NCBI RefSeq assembly: GCF_017313275.1
Contig: NZ_JAFLNM010000005.1
Coordinates: 124,001-188,000, forward strand
Reading direction: 5' to 3'
DNA length: 64,000 nucleotides
DNA from: Flagellimonas profundi
Lineage (GTDB): Bacteria; Bacteroidota; Bacteroidia; Flavobacteriales; Flavobacteriaceae
Shown here: positions 38,506 to 46,692 of the stretch, in pieces
Numbering within the stretch: position 1 is the first letter of the stretch
Layout of the letters: every line of letters starts with the position of its first letter
The notes under the pieces: generated by a model
Database searches by the model: none
Told to the model about the DNA's origin: nothing
The model's input: the letters and a program-made list of their open reading frames with translations, nothing else
Position numbers and translations under genes: made by a program

Positions 38506-39793
38506 AGTATCGCTTTAAAAGAGATTGATAAAGCTCCATCCAATCCAATTGCTGTTTACCGCCCAAAAGTTCATTGGAAAACACCAAAATAAAATCGCCC
38601 TTGACCTGTTTTACCAATCGGTAAACCCTATCCATTTTCTCGAACACCTCTTCTTTGCTTTTATATTTGACCAAAGCATAATCGTGCATAGCAAAAGGAT
38701 GTATTTTTATAGGTTGCCTTACCTCCGTATTGATATCGTAAAAATAAAAAGGGGTGCAGGTACCTGCCCTAAAGCCAATTTCGTGGGTATACCCCATGGA
38801 AAAATCGTCTGTGAACTCGGTTTCCACCAAATTTCTGTAGGTGGCGGGGACATTTACCTTATTGTATCTTAGCCTTGCATAGTTAATGGGCCTATTGATC
38901 AAATTGCCCAATTGTTTTTTCTCTTCACGAAGCACCACTTTGTCCGCAGAAGAGACAAACGAGGTGCTCAAGGATACAATACTGTAATCGGCAACCGATT
39001 TAATAAGAAAACGAAACCGATTGTTATTGGGGGATATGTTCTTGTCATGAGCGGAATGTTTTGCAAATTGAAAAAAGAACATGGTTTTAATGGGAAACTT
39101 TTTATGAATATTGATCAATTCAAAAAAGTTGTCGTACGGATCTTTTTTGAGCCGCAACAACACCGAAAAGCGATCAAGAACATCCTTAAACCTAAAATTC
39201 CCCAAGTCCAACAGTAAGCCTCCGATACTGCGGGCGAAACCGCGCATGGCATAAGCATGGGAAGCGGTAACATTTATAATCGAAGTAAAACGATAGCTTT
39301 TCTCTTTAGTATCCAAATCTGGAAAGCGTTGCTTTAAAGATTCCAACAGTTTGTTGGCCCATAGATCCACAACGGGAAGTTCCAAGAAATCATTCTGATA
39401 AGCTATGCTTTCCTTTACGGGAAACCTCCCCACACTGTCCTTTACATGGGGCAAATATTCTTCATAACGACTCATGAGGAAAAAACTAGCTGAAAAAATG
39501 TCAAAAGGAATCGTACTTTTTTCACCAGAAGAGAAGAAACAAGGAATTCCGTCCCAATCGGACACCTTGATCTCCAAATCATTGATACCCTGTTCGAACA
39601 ACAAGTCATTACTCCTGACAAAAAACTCGTTTTGCAAAGGTTGTTTGGAATAGGTCATCTTAGGCCCATCGTGCTTTATAAAATCTTCTACCTTTGTAGT
39701 AAACCCCATCTCCACCCCCAAGATTTTTTCAAAAATCTGCTTGGCGGTATATGTTAATCGGTTAGTTACCTTATGGGTGAAAATCAATAACAT
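38498..39793 (-). CDS. polysaccharide deacetylase-like protein with altered active site
   Basis: The 431-residue product has the length and layout of the flavobacterial polysaccharide deacetylase-like family (DUF7033 N-terminal region followed by a NodB-like barrel). In relatives I recall, the barrel starts with a metal-binding Asp-x-Asp; here the aligned segment SIINVTASHAYAMRGFARSI (about 171-190) has Asn-Val-Thr instead. Later parts such as EIGFRAGTCTPFYFYDIN (about 345) and the C-terminal helices fit the family. It is likely structural, inactive or altered in specificity. It lies 3 bases after radC and overlaps the yjjG-like gene. Confidence 0.7.
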   Translation of the reverse strand: MLLIFTHKVTNRLTYTAKQIFEKILGVEMGFTTKVEDFIKHDGPKMTYSKQPLQNEFFVRSNDLLFEQGINDLEIKVSDWDGIPCFFSSGEKSTIPFDIFSASFFLMSRYEEYLPHVKDSVGRFPVKESIAYQNDFLELPVVDLWANKLLESLKQRFPDLDTKEKSYRFTSIINVTASHAYAMRGFARSIGGLLLDLGNFRFKDVLDRFSVLLRLKKDPYDNFFELINIHKKFPIKTMFFFQFAKHSAHDKNISPNNNRFRFLIKSVADYSIVSLSTSFVSSADKVVLREEKKQLGNLINRPINYARLRYNKVNVPATYRNLVETEFTDDFSMGYTHEIGFRAGTCTPFYFYDINTEVRQPIKIHPFAMHDYALVKYKSKEEVFEKMDRVYRLVKQVKGDFILVFSNELLGGKQQLDWMELYQSLLKRYYV

Positions 39794-39796
39794 GGG

Positions 39797-40495
39797 CTAT
39801 AATATTCCTTGGTCCGCAAAACTCAAATATTCATTTTGGGATAAAATCAAGTGGTCCAAAATTTTTATGTCCAAAGCTTCTGATGCCACTTTTAATTTAT
39901 GTGTTATTTGTTTATCCGCTCCGCTGGGTTCCATGGCCCCAGACGGATGGTTGTGGGCCAGTATAATTCCTACAGCGCCCAATTCCAAGGCCTGTTTTAA
40001 CACCAGGCGCACATCGACCAAAGTCCCCGTAATCCCACCCTTGCTCAACTGTGCTTTATGTACGACCTTGTTGGAATTGTTCAGGTAGACAATCCAAAAT
40101 TCCTCGTGCGGAAGTTCTCCGATCAAAGGGTACAGCAGTTCAAAAACATCGTGGCTGCTTTTAATCTTGGTGATTTTGGTGGTATCCTCCAAACGTCTTC
40201 TCCGTCCCATTTCCAGTGCCGCTGCAATGGTTACAGCCTTTGCTTCCCCTATACCTTTAAAACGCATCAATTGGTTTACGGAAAGCTTGCCCAACTCATT
40301 TAAATTATGGTCTACCGAGGCCAATATCCGTTTGGAAAGCTCCACGGCACTTTCGTCCCTACTTCCCGAACCGATCAAAATAGCAATCAACTCCGCATCG
40401 GACAACACGGAACTCCCCTTTTGCACCAATTTTTCCCTGGGCCTGTCATCATCTGCCCAATGTTTAATGGAAAAAGAAGCTAGTTTTTCTTGCAT
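39797..40495 (-). CDS. radC: RadC family JAMM/MPN-domain protein
   Basis: The 232-residue product has an N-terminal helix-hairpin-helix region (about 55-95, LMRFKGIGEAKAVTIAAALE) and a C-terminal JAMM domain (about 105-230). The metal signature is complete: Glu in LPHEEFWIVYLN, then AHNHPSGAMEPSGADKQIT with HxHPSG and SxxD. The family is called DNA repair protein RadC, but its reaction is not firmly established. It is the first gene of an operon with the deacetylase-like and nucleotidase genes and is divergent from the DUF1569 gene. Confidence 0.93.
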   Translation of the reverse strand: MQEKLASFSIKHWADDDRPREKLVQKGSSVLSDAELIAILIGSGSRDESAVELSKRILASVDHNLNELGKLSVNQLMRFKGIGEAKAVTIAAALEMGRRRRLEDTTKITKIKSSHDVFELLYPLIGELPHEEFWIVYLNNSNKVVHKAQLSKGGITGTLVDVRLVLKQALELGAVGIILAHNHPSGAMEPSGADKQITHKLKVASEALDIKILDHLILSQNEYLSFADQGIL

Positions 40496-40548
40496 GGTCT
40501 AAAGATAGGAGAATAATTTTATGTAATTTTCAATATAAATCCTTCATT

Positions 40549-41001
40549 ATGAAATCCCTTCTCAATAGCGAGGCACACGAGGAAATTTTAGCAAGAATAA
40601 ATCAGCTTTCGGAATCTCCGGAAAGGCAATGGGGCAAAATGGAGGTAGGTCAAATGCTTCACCATTGTCAATTCCCTTTAAAAATTTCGTTAGGCCGATA
40701 CAATCCCAATAACAAACCCAACTTTATGCTGAAACTGATGGGGAAATTTTTCAAAAAAAGCCTGTACAACGATAAGCCATGGCGAAAAGGGCTACCCACG
40801 GCCAAAGGGTTAAAGGTAGTTGCTGATAAAAATTTTGATGAGGAAAAGAAGGCACTAATTGATTTGATCAACGATTTCCATCAAGAGAAAGATAGAAAAG
40901 AATGGGACCCCCATCCCGTGTTTGGCACCTTTACTCCAGAACAATGGGGACAAATGCAGTACAAGCACCTGGATCATCATTTAAGGCAATTTGGGGTGTA
41001 A
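40549..41001 (+). CDS. DUF1569 (DinB-like) family protein
   Basis: The 150-residue product fits the DUF1569 group of the DinB/YfiT four-helix family. It has WGKMEVGQMLHHCQFPLKIS near residues 28-47 and a C-terminal QMQYKHLDHHLRQFGV. The paired His residues (HH at 38-39 and DHH at 143-145) could bind a metal, as in DinB-like enzymes that use thiol cofactors. No substrate is known. It stands alone, 53 bases from divergent radC. Confidence 0.8.
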   Translation: MKSLLNSEAHEEILARINQLSESPERQWGKMEVGQMLHHCQFPLKISLGRYNPNNKPNFMLKLMGKFFKKSLYNDKPWRKGLPTAKGLKVVADKNFDEEKKALIDLINDFHQEKDRKEWDPHPVFGTFTPEQWGQMQYKHLDHHLRQFGV

Positions 41002-41140
41002 CAGATTCAAATTTTAGCGGTCTTTCCTTTTTTGGCTACTTCCGTCAATTCAAAAGGGGGTATTCGTCAATCCGTGTTAAAAGCTAGTTGGATCACTACC
41101 TATATTTAGATTGAAATATTTCAAATCAGAATAAGACAAG

Positions 41141-42775
41141 GTGAACCGTATCAAGAAAAAACTAGAACAGCTTTGGGATCTGGACCACAAGTTTTTAAAT
41201 GAAAGCGAACACTTTAAAAAGCATCAATACATCCCATTTTCCGAAGCAAACATTACGCTTTTTGAAGAAAAACATCAGATTAAACTACCGGCGACATACC
41301 GTGATTTTTTACTTCAGGTATGTAATGGTGGTGTGGGTCCGGGAAATGGGATTTTGCCACTTGACATCAAACAAGAATTTCCCAAACTGCACCTGCCTTG
41401 GATAGATCCTTCGGAGTACAACGACCTGTGCCTTTTTGATCCCACAAAGGACAACTATGACACGTATGATGACAAAATCAATAAAGCCCGCTTAAAGGAT
41501 AATGAAAAAGTGGACGATCTGATTCAGGGTACGGACAATGGACAACTCCCCATCGCGGACGATGGCTGCGGCATATATTATTTTCTGGTTGTCAAAGGAG
41601 CAAACAAAGGGGAAATATGGCTCAACCGTTTGGTGACCGATGGTGGTTTTGAATGGGTGGCCAACTCCTTTGGAGCATGGTTCGAGCATTGGTTAGATCA
41701 GTCTATTTTAAGTGCACATAAAAACAATCAAGCGCTGCAGGAACTTTATGGCGATGAGAAAATCAGTTCCTTTCTCCCCGAGAATGTTGAAGCGTTACGT
41801 GACCGTGTCTTTACATCCAATCATTTAAAGGATAAAAATCCGGTCAAGAACCTTTTGAAAAGAATTTTGGAACAAAATCCTTCCCAAGAAATTGTTGAAC
41901 AAAGCATTGACTATTTATTATATGATGAACATTACAAAAATGTTCAAATCGCTCTCCGTTTTTTAACACAATCGCTTGCCAATCTTGATGAGGCGGGAAG
42001 AAAAAAGAACTTATACCAACAGGGGAACCTCTTTTTTGAATCGGGAAATTTCCAAAGGGCATTACATTGTTTTCAATCAGCCTTAGCTTTGGAAGGTCCC
42101 GTATACCATAGAGATGAGTTGGAGGAGCCATACCTCAGGTTGATATGCCAATGCCACCTTAAATCAAAAAACCAAAAAGCGGCATTGGAAACCATGGGCA
42201 TGGTGGATGAGGCAGTCTTACTTTTGGAAGAAATCCACCATAAATATAATGATCATGTAATGGCGGTTGAATGGGGAGAGATTATTATTGACGCAAACAA
42301 ATTCAAAGAAGATGAAGAATTTGAAGACTATCTACAAGACATCTATTTAGTTCTGATTTATGCGAATGCTGCACTTAAAAATAACGTAAAGGCTCATGAA
42401 CACCTGGACAAACTCATTGAACTAAAAGCAAATCCAAACACCATTCCATATGAAAATATTGTGGAGAACCTCATAAATGTCCACAACTACGGCCTTGCCA
42501 TTTGGTGTTTGGAAAAATACAGTGGTTTGTTGCGATCAATACAAAATATGGAATGGCTTCACTACGCCAAAGGCCAATGTTTCTTAGGGCTTGAAAAGCT
42601 GCAAGAAGCCCGTGACTGCTTCGAAAAGAGTTATGAATTAAAGCATTGGGTGGCTCCCTATGCCCAACTTATTGGCATCAACAAAAAATTAGGAGAATTG
42701 AAAGCTGCAGAACAGATAAAAAATGAAGTCTTGGCACTGAACCCTAAATATCTGGAAAATATCAATTATCTATAA
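41141..42775 (+). CDS. SUKH (SMI1/KNR4) domain fused to TPR repeats
   Basis: Translation starts at a GTG (41141): a stop codon lies three codons upstream in frame and no ATG exists near the N-terminus. The 544-residue product has a SUKH domain (about 28-190, with LPATYRDFLLQVCNGGVGPG and GNGILPLD) and then a helical TPR region (about 280-540; examples GNLFFESGNFQRALHCFQSA and KGQCFLGLEKLQEARDCFEK). SUKH proteins are often immunity proteins against polymorphic toxins or scaffold proteins. No toxin is beside it. Its 3' end overlaps the convergent Mur-ligase-like gene by 10 bases. Confidence 0.82.
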   Translation: MNRIKKKLEQLWDLDHKFLNESEHFKKHQYIPFSEANITLFEEKHQIKLPATYRDFLLQVCNGGVGPGNGILPLDIKQEFPKLHLPWIDPSEYNDLCLFDPTKDNYDTYDDKINKARLKDNEKVDDLIQGTDNGQLPIADDGCGIYYFLVVKGANKGEIWLNRLVTDGGFEWVANSFGAWFEHWLDQSILSAHKNNQALQELYGDEKISSFLPENVEALRDRVFTSNHLKDKNPVKNLLKRILEQNPSQEIVEQSIDYLLYDEHYKNVQIALRFLTQSLANLDEAGRKKNLYQQGNLFFESGNFQRALHCFQSALALEGPVYHRDELEEPYLRLICQCHLKSKNQKAALETMGMVDEAVLLLEEIHHKYNDHVMAVEWGEIIIDANKFKEDEEFEDYLQDIYLVLIYANAALKNNVKAHEHLDKLIELKANPNTIPYENIVENLINVHNYGLAIWCLEKYSGLLRSIQNMEWLHYAKGQCFLGLEKLQEARDCFEKSYELKHWVAPYAQLIGINKKLGELKAAEQIKNEVLALNPKYLENINYL

Positions 42776-43659
42776 GTGGCCATTGCCTCATAAAACTCCA
42801 CTTCGTCCACTCCCATTTGTTGGCAAATCCACTTGGCCCCTGCCATGTTCCTTAAATCATTGATCTCAACAATTTCCATGGGCATTTCACCATCGGGGGT
42901 ATCCAAAAACACTTCACCATCCGCTTCTTGGTACTCTGGGGTTCCATATGGAAACTTTCTGATAGGGTTTTCGGATGATTCCACTCGTTTTTTTACTTCA
43001 GCATCCTCCTCATTATAGGTAATGCTCCCTCCCTTTACAATACTATCCACAAAAATGCCGTACTGTTCCGAATAGGTTTCATGATCGGTCTGAGAACTCT
43101 CTTCTTTTAATTCAATATCACTCAATAAAGCAATATTGGGTTGATATTTATGGAATTGTGGAGTAGCATCGATAACGGATGAAGGGGTATCGCAGCCCTC
43201 AATCAGAATAAAGTCATTTTCTTCGGACAAATGGATTCCCTTTTGCGATGACAATGCATAGTCTACCTCAACTTCATTATACTCCAGCACATGCAGAATC
43301 ATGGAGGTTACCCTGGTTTTATTTTGGCTGCCCGCCACTACCACGCGCGTTTTGTATTTGTTCAGTTCGAACAGCAATTCGGGGTAGGAGACCAATCGTA
43401 AGCCCAACTCCTGTGCTTTCAACAATTCCGGATTGTCCTTTGTAACGGTCGCTCCCAAGACAACGGCATCCAATTGATCATTTATTCTATCGGAAAACCA
43501 ACCTGCTTCATTAAATACCAATCCCTGTTCTTGCATAATGGACTTCAGGGATTCATCAAACTTCTCTTCACTGCCCGTAACCGTTTCTCCCCTTTTGTGC
43601 AAGGCAATGGCCAAATTGAACATATTGATTTCGCCCAAACCTATAAAATGTACCTGCAT
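42766..43659 (-). CDS. truncated, degenerate Mur-ligase-like (Mpl-type) protein
   Basis: The 297-residue product follows the flavobacterial Mpl-like ligase over its length but ends after EFYEAMATYR, just where the C-terminal ligase domain should begin (family members have about 450 residues). The N-terminal nucleotide-binding domain (MQVHFIGLGEINMFNLAIAL) and ATPase domain are recognisable. The P-loop is GSQNKT (110-115) in place of GSHGKT, the GDE motif is GCD (155-157), and the segment around 182-200 that normally holds a DH metal/ATP motif is rewritten. It probably lacks ligase activity. A complete promoter lies just upstream, so it is expressed and not a plain relic. Confidence 0.8.
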   Translation of the reverse strand: MQVHFIGLGEINMFNLAIALHKRGETVTGSEEKFDESLKSIMQEQGLVFNEAGWFSDRINDQLDAVVLGATVTKDNPELLKAQELGLRLVSYPELLFELNKYKTRVVVAGSQNKTRVTSMILHVLEYNEVEVDYALSSQKGIHLSEENDFILIEGCDTPSSVIDATPQFHKYQPNIALLSDIELKEESSQTDHETYSEQYGIFVDSIVKGGSITYNEEDAEVKKRVESSENPIRKFPYGTPEYQEADGEVFLDTPDGEMPMEIVEINDLRNMAGAKWICQQMGVDEVEFYEAMATYR

Positions 43660-43676
43660 CGCTTCAAATTAAAGAT

Positions 43677-43707
43677 CAAAAATAGCCAAAGCCATTACCA
43701 ATACAAA
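43677..43707 (-). promoter_or_regulatory. promoter of the Mur-ligase-like gene
   Basis: On the minus strand TTTG (43704-43707), exactly 19 bases, then TATTTTTG (43677-43684), a full match to TTTG-N19-TAnnTTTG. It ends 17 bases before the start codon at 43659. Confidence 0.8.
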
Positions 43708-43741
43708 CATGGAAGCTCTATATTAATTTTTATCTTGCTGC

Positions 43742-43749
43742 TAAATTTG
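43742..43749 (+). promoter_or_regulatory. -7 element of the cupin-SDR operon
   Basis: TAAATTTG matches TAnnTTTG and lies 6 bases before the ATG at 43756. It fixes that ATG as the start, since a longer in-frame reading from 43474 would span both promoters and the divergent gene. No good -33 element is seen. Confidence 0.65.
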
Positions 43750-43755
43750 AGAACT

Positions 43756-44067
43756 ATGAATCTATCAGAAATCGAACCAAAGGAAATAATGTCAGGGTAC
43801 CATGGCAAATTGGTACACGGAGAGCGTATGAGCTGGGTATTTTGGGATGTGGAGCAAAATGCCGAAGTACCGGAACACCAGCATGACCATGAACAGATCA
43901 TGCACGTGGTAGAAGGTACTTTTGAGTTCACCTTAAACGGAGAAAAAGACACCTACACCGCAGGAGACATTGTAGTGATCCCTTCCAATGTTCCCCATAG
44001 CGGAAAAGCATTGACCCCTTGTAAATTAATGGACATTTTTAGTCCCGTGAGAGAGGAATACCGATAG
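43756..44067 (+). CDS. small cupin-domain protein
   Basis: The 103-residue single-cupin protein starts MNLSEIEPKEIMSGYHGKLV. Cupin motif 1 is PEHQHDHEQIMHVVEGTFEF, with the His-x-His and Glu metal ligands, and motif 2 is IPSNVPHSGKALTPC with the last His. Such proteins bind metals and act as sensors, isomerases or dioxygenases; the sequence does not say which. It is the first gene of a pair with the SDR gene, 2 bases apart, which suggests a shared pathway. Confidence 0.88.
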   Translation: MNLSEIEPKEIMSGYHGKLVHGERMSWVFWDVEQNAEVPEHQHDHEQIMHVVEGTFEFTLNGEKDTYTAGDIVVIPSNVPHSGKALTPCKLMDIFSPVREEYR

Positions 44068-44069
44068 CC

Positions 44070-44855
44070 ATGAACATATCTTTAAAAGGAAAAACAGCCC
44101 TTGTAGGAGGCAGCAGCAAAGGAATCGGGAAGGCCATAGCACAGCAATTGGCCGAAAGTGGTGCAAGCGTGACCCTTATGGCCAGAAGTGAGGAACGCAT
44201 GAAAGAGTTGATCAAGGAAATGGACAATTCCCAAGGGCAAAAACATCAATACCTGTGCGTAGATTTTACGAATTTTGAAGCCTATAAGGCAAAAATATCG
44301 GAGTTCTTCGAGACCAATACCGTAGATATACTGGTAAACAATACCCAAGGTCCAGAAGGGGGCGGGGCACTTGAAAAAAATGTGGCAGATTACCAAAATG
44401 CCTTTGACCTCCTTTTTAAGTCGGTAGTATACACCACAGAACTCGCCCTAAAACATATGCAGAAAAATAAATGGGGACGAATCATCAATATCGCATCCAT
44501 TTCGGTGAAGGAACCTTTAAATTATTTGGCACTTTCCAACACCATTAGGGCCGCAGTGGTCACTTGGGCCAAAAGTTTGGCTTACGATGTTGCTAAAGAT
44601 GGCATTACCGTGAACAGTACGCTTACGGGTTATTTTGATACGGACCGAATTGCCCAATTGAACTCCAAAAAAGCTGAAAAACTTGGGATTTCCCCGGATG
44701 AAGTCCGATCCAACATGGAAGAGCAGGTGCCCGTAAAACGTATTGGCGATCCTAAAGAATATGGTTACTTGGTTACATTTTTGGCCTCGGATAAAGCGGC
44801 GTTTATTACAGGAACAAATATTCCGATAGATGGCGGACTCTTAAAGTCCATGTAG
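44070..44855 (+). CDS. SDR family oxidoreductase with non-canonical active site
   Basis: The 261-residue Rossmann protein has the cofactor loop GGSSKGIGKAIAQQLAES (about 13-30) and NNTQGPEGG. The catalytic Ser lies in IINIASISVKEP. In place of the usual Tyr-x3-Lys there is LALSNTIRAAVVTWAKSLA, so the Tyr and Lys positions read Ser and Arg. I recall this LSNTxR variant from a subgroup of SDR proteins. The C-terminus (FITGTNIPIDGGLLKSM) is normal. It may still bind NAD(P) but its reaction is uncertain. It is coupled to the cupin gene and ends one base from the response regulator stop. Confidence 0.85.
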   Translation: MNISLKGKTALVGGSSKGIGKAIAQQLAESGASVTLMARSEERMKELIKEMDNSQGQKHQYLCVDFTNFEAYKAKISEFFETNTVDILVNNTQGPEGGGALEKNVADYQNAFDLLFKSVVYTTELALKHMQKNKWGRIINIASISVKEPLNYLALSNTIRAAVVTWAKSLAYDVAKDGITVNSTLTGYFDTDRIAQLNSKKAEKLGISPDEVRSNMEEQVPVKRIGDPKEYGYLVTFLASDKAAFITGTNIPIDGGLLKSM

Positions 44856-44856
44856 A

Positions 44857-45582
44857 CTATAGACTCATCCGGTCCTTAAAAATGTAGGATTGCCTGCGGG
44901 AGACTTCTACTTCCTCTCCGTTTTTCATGGTAAGCTTTAGCTTTCCATTGAACCAGGACACCACATTTTCAATGTAGTTGGTATTTACGATTTGCTGGCG
45001 GTTGGCCCTAAAAAATGAGTTATCAGGCAACTTTTCCTCTACTTGATTGAGCGATTTATATAGCATGGGTTTCTTGTCCTCAAAAAACACCCGTGTGTAG
45101 TTCCCTACAATTTCAAAAAGCGAAATGTCGCCTATTCTCACCAACCAACAGGCTTCCCCATCTTTAATGAAAATCTGGCTGTTCTCGGTCAATTTTTTGG
45201 CCGTGGATGCGCTTTCCTCCTTGGAGGCCATCTTGGCACGTACTTTTTCCAAAGCCATATCAAAGCGCTTGTTGCTCACTGGTTTCAGCAAATAATCCAA
45301 CGCATTGTACTCAAAGGATTTTATAGCATACTCATCGTAGGCGGTGGTAAAAACGGTAATAGGTACCTCATCCAACATTTCCAATAAATCGAAGCCATCC
45401 TTTTCGGGCATATTAATATCGAGGAACAACAAATCCGGAGATTCAGACTCAATCAATTCCACACCATCATCTACGTTGCCCGCTTCACCGATAAGTTCCA
45501 GATCATCATGAAGCTTGATAAGCTCTTTGAGCTCGTTTCGTGCCAGTCTGGAGTCTTCAACTATTACCGCCCTGATGTTCAT
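44857..45582 (-). CDS. LytTR-family response regulator
   Basis: The 241-residue product has a receiver domain (about 1-120; phosphate acceptor Asp55 in LLFLDINMPEKDG, conserved Lys in NALDYLLKPVSNKRF) and a C-terminal LytTR DNA-binding domain (about 145-240, FFRANRQQIVNTNYIENVVS, KNGEEVEVSRRQSYIFKDRM). It binds DNA as a dimer after phosphorylation by its kinase. Its ATG overlaps the kinase stop (ATGA), so both are made together. Targets are not indicated by neighbours. Confidence 0.94.
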   Translation of the reverse strand: MNIRAVIVEDSRLARNELKELIKLHDDLELIGEAGNVDDGVELIESESPDLLFLDINMPEKDGFDLLEMLDEVPITVFTTAYDEYAIKSFEYNALDYLLKPVSNKRFDMALEKVRAKMASKEESASTAKKLTENSQIFIKDGEACWLVRIGDISLFEIVGNYTRVFFEDKKPMLYKSLNQVEEKLPDNSFFRANRQQIVNTNYIENVVSWFNGKLKLTMKNGEEVEVSRRQSYIFKDRMSL

Positions 45583-46649
45583 GCCAATGGTATTTTGATT
45601 TCAGCCACTACCTCATCGGATATCTCTTCCAATTTAAAGGATGCTTTGTCCGCATACAACAGTTTTAACCGTTGTTCTATGTTTTTCAATCCCAATTTAG
45701 TTGAATCTTCGGAAATATTCAGTTTTCCGGTATTCCGCACCTCAATAAACAAGTCTTTGTCCCTCTTGAATATGGCCAACAGGATCCTTCCGCCATTTTT
45801 TAGGTTGGAAATACCGTGCTTGGCCGCATTTTCTATCAGTAATTGAATGATCATGGGAGGAATCCTCAAATCCAATGTCTCTTCCTCTACTTGTTTTACA
45901 AACTCCAAACGATCTTCGAACTGGATTTTGGACAGGTCGATATAATTATCCACCACTTCCAATTCTTCACGTACGGGAATGTCGTTGATATTGTTCTTGG
46001 TAAGGGAATATCGAATGATTTCGGAAAGCTTGGTGAGCATTTCCCTGGATTTTTCCACATCTTCAAGCATCAAACCTCTAATATTGTTTAGGCTATTGAA
46101 CATAAAATGTGGATTTATCTGTCCTTTTAAGGTGTTCAATTGGGCCTGTTTCAAGGTAGTGTTCAGCTCCAACCTTTCTATTCTGTTCTGATTCAGCTTC
46201 AAAAGTAATTTGATGACCAAGTAGGTAATTGTCCAAGCCCCGACCAAAAAGACCGAATTAAGCACTTGCACCATGATTTTGTCATAGCCTTCGAACATAT
46301 GCATTTCGGCTTCGGTAAGCTCAGGGCCGAACTTTATATAGATATACCCAAAAAAAACATTTAAAAGACCAAAAATCGCAGAGGCCACCAAGGTGGAGAC
46401 AATAATTTTAAGTACCTCTTTGCCTCCAAAAGAATCAAAATGCACATTTCTTTTAAGGTACCAGCGCAATATCGAAGTAGAAAAAACCCCTATGAAAATT
46501 CCGACAATGACCGAGAATATGGTCATCTCAATGCTAATGTTCTGGGGGATCAAGGTGGCAATGGAGTTGATAAATCCCCATCCCAATAATTGAAGAACCC
46601 AAAACGCAATATTCCTTTTCCTTGTACTTAACTCCATTCGATTGAGCAT
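45579..46649 (-). CDS. LytS/YehU-type sensor histidine kinase
   Basis: The product is 356 residues if the ATG at 46647-46649 is used; ATG at 46635-46637 is also possible, since the -7 box at 46658-46665 places transcription start almost on the first one. Four membrane helices (about 15-150) form an unspecialised sensor region. The His_kinase domain follows with QINPHFMFNSLNNIRGLM, and an ATPase part with LLIENAAKHGISN and LGLKNIEQRLKLLY. It phosphorylates the LytTR regulator encoded downstream. Its signal is unknown. Confidence 0.93.
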   Translation of the reverse strand: MLNRMELSTRKRNIAFWVLQLLGWGFINSIATLIPQNISIEMTIFSVIVGIFIGVFSTSILRWYLKRNVHFDSFGGKEVLKIIVSTLVASAIFGLLNVFFGYIYIKFGPELTEAEMHMFEGYDKIMVQVLNSVFLVGAWTITYLVIKLLLKLNQNRIERLELNTTLKQAQLNTLKGQINPHFMFNSLNNIRGLMLEDVEKSREMLTKLSEIIRYSLTKNNINDIPVREELEVVDNYIDLSKIQFEDRLEFVKQVEEETLDLRIPPMIIQLLIENAAKHGISNLKNGGRILLAIFKRDKDLFIEVRNTGKLNISEDSTKLGLKNIEQRLKLLYADKASFKLEEISDEVVAEIKIPLA

Positions 46650-46657
46650 CAACTGCC

Positions 46658-46665
46658 CAAATTTA
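46658..46665 (-). promoter_or_regulatory. -7 element of the LytS-LytTR operon
   Basis: TAAATTTG on the minus strand, 8 bases before the ATG at 46649. A 10-base palindrome (GGTATATACC, 46680-46689) occupies the place of the -33 element and could be an operator. Confidence 0.6.
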
Positions 46666-46692
46666 CATTAAACTTACTTGGTATATACCACA

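Noticed and set aside
41002-41140. Possible small gene between DUF1569 and SUKH-TPR
   Set aside because: No start codon with more than a few codons that is not a continuation of a shadow frame.
43474-43755. Extended N-terminus of the cupin protein
   Set aside because: The extra 94 residues look random, run antisense to the Mur-like gene and cross both promoters; the ATG at 43756 is preceded by a -7 box.
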